From Methanolinea sp. (GTDB lineage Archaea > Halobacteriota > Methanomicrobia > Methanomicrobiales > Methanospirillaceae): a stretch of 64,000 bases of DNA. The notes below the pieces were generated by a model. The model was not told the origin of the DNA and did not search any database. It saw nothing but the letters and a program-made list of their open reading frames with translations. The stretch lies in NCBI GenBank assembly GCA_018263335.1, contig JADFCY010000010.1, positions 1 through 64,000 of the forward strand, in the 5' to 3' direction. Below, piece after piece: positions 60,289 to 64,000 of this stretch. A program made the position numbers and the translations under genes. The stretch's first letter is position 1; each line of letters starts with the position of its first letter.

Positions 60289-61884
60289 ATGATCTCCTGG
60301 GAACTCATCTTTGCCATCATCCCCGGCATCATCCTGTTCCTGTATGGGATCGAGCAGTTCTCGCGAGAGTTCCAGGTTGCCGCGGGAGAAAAGTTCCGCG
60401 CCCTGATCCAGAAGTTCACCAGCACCCCTCTCCGGGGAACAATCGCCGGCGCGATCGTGACCGCGCTGGTCCAGTCGAGCACTGCAACTACGGTTATCAC
60501 GGTCGGGCTCGTGAATGCCGGCATTATCTCATTTGCTGCCTCTCTTGGGATCATCATCGGGTCAAACATCGGGACCACATTCACTACCCAGCTGATCGCC
60601 CTCAACCTGACCGCCTTTGCCCCGGTCTTCATCCTCGCGGGGTTTCTCATCGGGATAGTCGGGGGAAGATACAGGGTGTTCGGTCGTCCTGTCTTTTACT
60701 TTGGGCTGGTCTTCTTCAGCCTCTCCATGATTTCAACCATCATGGAACCCTACCGGTTCGACCCGCAGCTCATCTCGCTCCTCTCATTCCTCGACAATGT
60801 CTTCCTCGAGATCGCATTCGGTTTTCTTGTCACCACCATCTTCCAGTCAAGTGCCGTCACAACTGGCCTTGTCATCGTCCTGACTCAGAACGGGCTCGTC
60901 ACACCTGACATGGCGATCCCCATCCTTCTCGGGGCAAACCTCGGGACGCCAACCACCTCGCTCCTTGTCGCCTGGCGGATGAACACGGCGGCAAAGAGGG
61001 CCGCGATGGCCCATTTCCTCTTCAACTTCCTCGGTGTCCTCATCTTTCTCCCAATACTCGGGCCGTTCACTGATCTCGTGGTTGACCTGGGAGGGTCTCC
61101 TGGCCAACAGGTGGCAAACGCCCACCTTATATTCAACCTCAGCTGCGCAGGAATATTCCTCCTCGCGATCAGGCCGTTCTCATTTCTCGTGCAGCGGGTC
61201 GTGCCGGGCAGGGATGACGATATCGTTTTCCTCCCCCGTTTTCTTAAAAAGCCGCTCCCTGATGGCGCAGAAGCTGCCGTCGGAATGGTCGAGAAGGAGA
61301 TTGTCCACCTCCTGGAGACGGGAGGGGAGATGCTCAGAGAGTGCAACCACCTCCTTGATACGCCAGGTACATCGTTCCAGCGGGTGCAGCAGCTCCGGGA
61401 GTACGCCCATTACCTGGACGACCAGATCGCTGATGCAATCCTTGAGATGTCCGGGAGGGACCTGGAGAGGGGCGATGCCGCCTACTACGCAGTCCTTCTC
61501 CGGATCTCGAGCCATGGACGAGTGTTGGCAGATGAAGCGGGGGACTTTTCTGATATCCTGCTCCAGAGCAGGGAGCGCGGACTGGAGTTCCCCCCGGATT
61601 CCATACTGATCCAAAAGGACCTCCTGTCATCTTGCGAGCGGAATGTCGGGATCCTCCGTGATGCATTTCCCGATATGTCCGACAAGGTCGATGCTGCAAT
61701 GCGGTCCATCGATGAGACGCTCCGGGTTGAGATCACACGGCACTACCACCAGCACGTCATCAGTTTATCCAGCGGGAAGAGCACTGCCGGCAGCACGATC
61801 TCCCGGATGCTCTTTCATATTCAGGGGATGGCCGCGACCATCCGCGAGATGCGAAAGTCGACACGCCTGCTGCGGGTGGTCTGA
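60289..61884 (+). CDS. Na+/phosphate cotransporter family protein with PhoU-like tail
   Basis: A 531-residue membrane protein of the NptA/SLC34-like family. Two inverted repeats carry the QSS motifs: VQSSTATTVITVGLVN (about 64-79) and FQSSAVTTGLVIVLTQNG (about 185-202), each with a following GSNIGTT or GANLGTP element. About eight to ten membrane helices fill residues 5-320. The C-terminal about 190 residues form helical PhoU-like repeats in the cytoplasm. Imports phosphate with sodium; PhoU may gate it. 134 bases after the USP gene. Confidence 0.92.
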   Translation: MISWELIFAIIPGIILFLYGIEQFSREFQVAAGEKFRALIQKFTSTPLRGTIAGAIVTALVQSSTATTVITVGLVNAGIISFAASLGIIIGSNIGTTFTTQLIALNLTAFAPVFILAGFLIGIVGGRYRVFGRPVFYFGLVFFSLSMISTIMEPYRFDPQLISLLSFLDNVFLEIAFGFLVTTIFQSSAVTTGLVIVLTQNGLVTPDMAIPILLGANLGTPTTSLLVAWRMNTAAKRAAMAHFLFNFLGVLIFLPILGPFTDLVVDLGGSPGQQVANAHLIFNLSCAGIFLLAIRPFSFLVQRVVPGRDDDIVFLPRFLKKPLPDGAEAAVGMVEKEIVHLLETGGEMLRECNHLLDTPGTSFQRVQQLREYAHYLDDQIADAILEMSGRDLERGDAAYYAVLLRISSHGRVLADEAGDFSDILLQSRERGLEFPPDSILIQKDLLSSCERNVGILRDAFPDMSDKVDAAMRSIDETLRVEITRHYHQHVISLSSGKSTAGSTISRMLFHIQGMAATIREMRKSTRLLRVV

Positions 61885-62047
61885 TATCCTCCTGCGGTGA
61901 AGGGAGATAACCGGCCTCTTCCCCGAGATCCACATGGCAGAAGATTGCACACCTCCATTCCGACTTCCCAAAACTTCCTCGGGCAATTCGTGGGGAGAGG
62001 TTCCTGCATTATTCCGATACACCTTTAAGATACAGGAGAAAACCTGT

Positions 62048-62686
62048 ATGACAATGGCGAAAAAGAAGGAGAAAGCGGCAAGTGCCGAAGAGCCGCTCAA
62101 ATTGTTCTATATCTTCTATAATCAGGAGCGGTGGGACAACTGGATCAATACCCTGAGAGAGGCGAATTTCGATGCGGGTCCGGACAGCGAGGAGATGCCG
62201 GATGGATACACAACCCTCTATAACTTCTCGATGGACATCACCCTCTCGGTCTTAAAGATAATCAGGCTCTTCCAGAACGGCCGTTACACGAAGGACGAGG
62301 CGCTCGAAAAGCTCAACGCGGTCGAGGCCATCGTGATGGGGGAGTGCCCGAAGGATGACCTGGAGGAGTACATCGAGTCCCTGCAGCTCTCGCTCCTGGT
62401 CCTCTTTGCAGGATGCCGGAAGTTCCTGGAAGGCGAGTATAAGACTGATATCAAGGCGCTCGTAAAAGACGGGAAGAAGTGCATCGAATCCGACATGGAG
62501 AAGGCGCTTGACATCGCTGCCGACATCGCGGCAAACGTGATCAATGGGGCCTCCTGCTGTGCGAAATACGTAAAAGACGACATCGAGCAGCCCTCGCTCT
62601 TTGACGAGTGGCTGATCGAGGTCGAGAGCATGGCAGAGGCAGTCTCTTCCCTGAAGAACTTTGACGAAGAGGCCGGAGAGACGTGA
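62048..62686 (+). CDS. DUF2150 family protein
   Basis: About 212 residues from ATG 62048 (a second ATG at 62054). After a Lys-rich start the family pattern begins (LFYIFYNQERWDNWINTLRE), then ECPKDDLEEYIESLQLSLL and DIAADIAANVINGASCCAKY. DUF2150 proteins are confined to archaea, mainly methanogens, and have no known role. CTTTAAGATAC (about 62025-62035) near the start suggests a leaderless mRNA. The TGA overlaps the next gene's GTG. Confidence 0.88.
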   Translation: MTMAKKKEKAASAEEPLKLFYIFYNQERWDNWINTLREANFDAGPDSEEMPDGYTTLYNFSMDITLSVLKIIRLFQNGRYTKDEALEKLNAVEAIVMGECPKDDLEEYIESLQLSLLVLFAGCRKFLEGEYKTDIKALVKDGKKCIESDMEKALDIAADIAANVINGASCCAKYVKDDIEQPSLFDEWLIEVESMAEAVSSLKNFDEEAGET

Positions 62687-63135
62687 TCGCCCAGAAAGCC
62701 CGGTTCCGTCATTCCCGGAAACTGGAACGCCTGGCAGGCTATCGGCTTCCCGACCAGGCATTCCATGGCGCCACCCTTGAGGCGATCTCTTCCCGCCTCG
62801 ACTTCGGCCGTCTTGACCACACGCTCCACCAGCAGATCCTCAACTTCATCCACTCCTTCCTGCGTTGCACCTGCCGTGACGCCCCCATGTGTGGCTGCCC
62901 GGAGAAGAAGTTCTCACGGGAGATCCTGGAACTCCGTGAGAATGGACTCGACCACCGGCAGATCGCCCAGTACCTCCAGGAGGAGTACGGAATCGACCTC
63001 TACCCTGCAGATATCCTCTCCTTTCTTGAGGATTCGGTCCATGTCCTCGAAGCGATCAGGGACATCGCGAACCTCCAGGGAATGCACGATCTCTGCAAGA
63101 AGGCAGACGCCCACATCGAGCTCCTGGAGAGGTGA
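62683..63135 (+). CDS. Archaeal Cys-rich helical protein (DUF5814-like)
   Basis: A 150-residue protein beginning at GTG 62683, which overlaps the DUF2150 stop (GTGA). Conserved-looking blocks: a cluster FLRCTCRDAPMCGCPEKKF (about 60-78) with four Cys that may bind zinc, and a helix-turn-helix-like part (ILELRENGLDHRQIAQYLQE). This combination resembles the DUF5814 domain associated with archaeal superfamily 2 helicases; identification is from memory and moderate. Coupled to DUF2150, so both probably act together. Confidence 0.75.
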   Translation: MIAQKARFRHSRKLERLAGYRLPDQAFHGATLEAISSRLDFGRLDHTLHQQILNFIHSFLRCTCRDAPMCGCPEKKFSREILELRENGLDHRQIAQYLQEEYGIDLYPADILSFLEDSVHVLEAIRDIANLQGMHDLCKKADAHIELLER

Positions 63136-63333
63136 GGACGAGGATCATCCTCTCTTTTTACTCGCAACCTTGATATTCGATGGCCCGCTCATTTCTGATA
63201 TCATGCCTGGGCTCCATAGCCCACGACACCCTGGCGAAAGGAGGACTTCTCCCTTCGAGAGGTCAATGGCGCTCCTGAAGGGGGTTGTTCGGCCCAAATC
63301 CCGGGTTGATCAGATGGGCGAGGGGTTTTCCTG

Positions 63334-63714
63334 ATGCGACGGACACTCACGGTGACATGGCGGCCCCGTACAAGTGACCCCCCACCCTGCGCAGTCTGCA
63401 GCGATTCGGGCCTTGCGTTTCTCGAACTCCTCTCTTCGGTCATCCCTGTTCTGGAACGCGATGGCATCGGGGTAGTATTCGGCAAGGAGCTTTCCGGCCC
63501 GGATATCTCCACGGATGACAGGGGGTTCTTTCTCAACGACCGCCCCCTCGAAGACCTGCTCCGCGAGTGCGACCGGGCGCAGTTCATCTGCCACTCATCA
63601 AGGTGCCAGGCCTTTGTCCCTGCCGTGGAGATAGTGAGGGACGAACAGGGAGCACGCTGCATAAGGGCCCCCGAGATGCTCTTTCGAAAAGCGATCCTCC
63701 TGTCACTCGAGTGA
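63334..63714 (+). CDS. DUF2703-like protein
   Basis: A 126-residue protein. The N-terminal part RRTLTVTWRPRTSDPPPCAV with CAVCSDSGLAFLELLSSV has the W-R...C-x-x-C-x-D-T/S-G arrangement of DUF2703 and related thioredoxin-like proteins, followed by FLNDRPLEDLLREC. Two further Cys (CHSSRC) may bind metal. Function unknown. A ribosome binding site is weak (GGTTTTCCTG precedes ATG). The 200-base stretch before it has no recognised gene. Confidence 0.65.
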   Translation: MRRTLTVTWRPRTSDPPPCAVCSDSGLAFLELLSSVIPVLERDGIGVVFGKELSGPDISTDDRGFFLNDRPLEDLLRECDRAQFICHSSRCQAFVPAVEIVRDEQGARCIRAPEMLFRKAILLSLE

Positions 63715-63823
63715 GAGCACCATTGTCTGCGACAGAAGAGTGAGTTGGCACGCCATTACACACCCTGATGTGAATAGCAGGAATCGAGAGAAAAGGGACG
63801 ATACCCAGGTGAAGAGTGGGTGC

Positions 63824-64000
63824 TTATTGCACCCATTCAACAGTCTTGTCCTTCTCTTCCGGTTTTTTTTCGCCACGCTCGCGCCCCTTTTCCCTCTGGC
63901 CTCTTACGATGGCCTGGTCCTGGAGCTGCCGCGAGAGAGAGATGATTCCCGACGTGTCCCCGAGGGTCATGGTATCAAGGACAGATGCCGGCACGATGAC
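63824..64000 (-). CDS. Truncated gene at right edge, C-terminal 58 residues
   Basis: Reading the minus strand from base 64000 gives an uninterrupted frame to TAA at 63824-63826: VIVPASVLDTMTLGDTSGI, then SLSRQLQDQAIVRGQREKGR and a highly charged tail with EKKPEEKDKTVEWVQ. GC-rich third positions and a lack of stops support coding. No family is recognised from this end. The tail looks unstructured. Confidence 0.6.
   Translation of the reverse strand, partial: VIVPASVLDTMTLGDTSGIISLSRQLQDQAIVRGQREKGRERGEKKPEEKDKTVEWVQ

Noticed and set aside
1-64000. CRISPR array or defence island
   Set aside because: No regularly spaced direct repeats and no cas, restriction-modification or toxin-antitoxin genes were seen. 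The NERD-CAP protein alone is not enough to call defence.

Overview
This window is chromosomal DNA of a methanogenic archaeon, most likely from the order Methanomicrobiales (genus not resolved). The evidence is an archaeal information-processing set (P1/L12-type ribosomal stalk, Spt5, family B DNA polymerase, archaeal IleRS, Mre11-Rad50-NurA-HerA), methanogen-specific genes (SepCysS for tRNA-dependent cysteine synthesis, MptE-like pterin diphosphokinase, CfbB for coenzyme F430, a formate channel next to formate-type metabolism, two MoeA paralogues for Mo/W cofactor) and archaeal promoter structure (box A about 25 bp before the start, many GTGA/ATGA stop-start overlaps, some leaderless genes). 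The DNA is GC-rich with very tight packing.

Layout. 0-0.2 kb: the C-terminal end of an AT-richer transposase. 0.36-5.9 kb (minus): an operon read dtdA-ftsZ-secE-spt5-rpl11-rpl1-rpl10-rpl12. 6.2-9.5 kb: two secreted or surface proteins (beta-helix/PKD and PEGA). 9.6-14.8 kb: a small Cys-rich protein coupled to moeA, a moeA-periplasmic-binding-domain fusion, a Moco-carrier/LOG-like protein and an aldehyde dehydrogenase. 15-20.5 kb: ileS, thg1-like, PRC-barrel protein, site-2 protease with CBS domains. 20.5-24.2 kb (minus): DHH/TrkA-N phosphoesterase, mptE, HhH radical SAM protein. 24.35 kb: tRNA-Lys(CTT). 24.5-32.2 kb: TPR protein, a three-gene ABC exporter in which one permease carries a PrsW-like intramembrane protease domain, a zinc-ribbon/RDD protein and a SpoIIE-type phosphatase. 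32.4-36.9 kb: a tiny zinc-finger protein, a tandem PPK2 enzyme, a frameshifted and truncated ilvD remnant, cfbB, and a small secreted protein. 36.9-43.6 kb: polB-mdh facing pyrD-pyrK across a perfect palindrome, then the formate channel gene and a membrane OB-fold protein. 44.1-50.3 kb: mre11-rad50-nurA-herA. 50.5-53.1 kb: a 61-residue protein coupled to SepCysS, then GATase and Dph6-like genes. 53.3-64 kb: MFS transporter, unknown proteins, DUF1848, an unusual NERD-membrane-CAP protein, thiI, tandem USP, Na/Pi symporter, DUF2150 and other small archaeal families, and a truncated gene at the right edge.

How the parts fit: the window is mostly housekeeping (translation, recombination repair, pyrimidine and cofactor synthesis) with lineage-specific envelope and signalling genes between. 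The items most worth a second look are the ABC permease-PrsW fusion system, the NERD-TM-CAP protein, the small protein coupled to SepCysS, the RNase Z-like tail on DtdA, the ilvD pseudogene and several clean inverted repeats in divergent promoters. No CRISPR array, rRNA, prophage or intein was seen.
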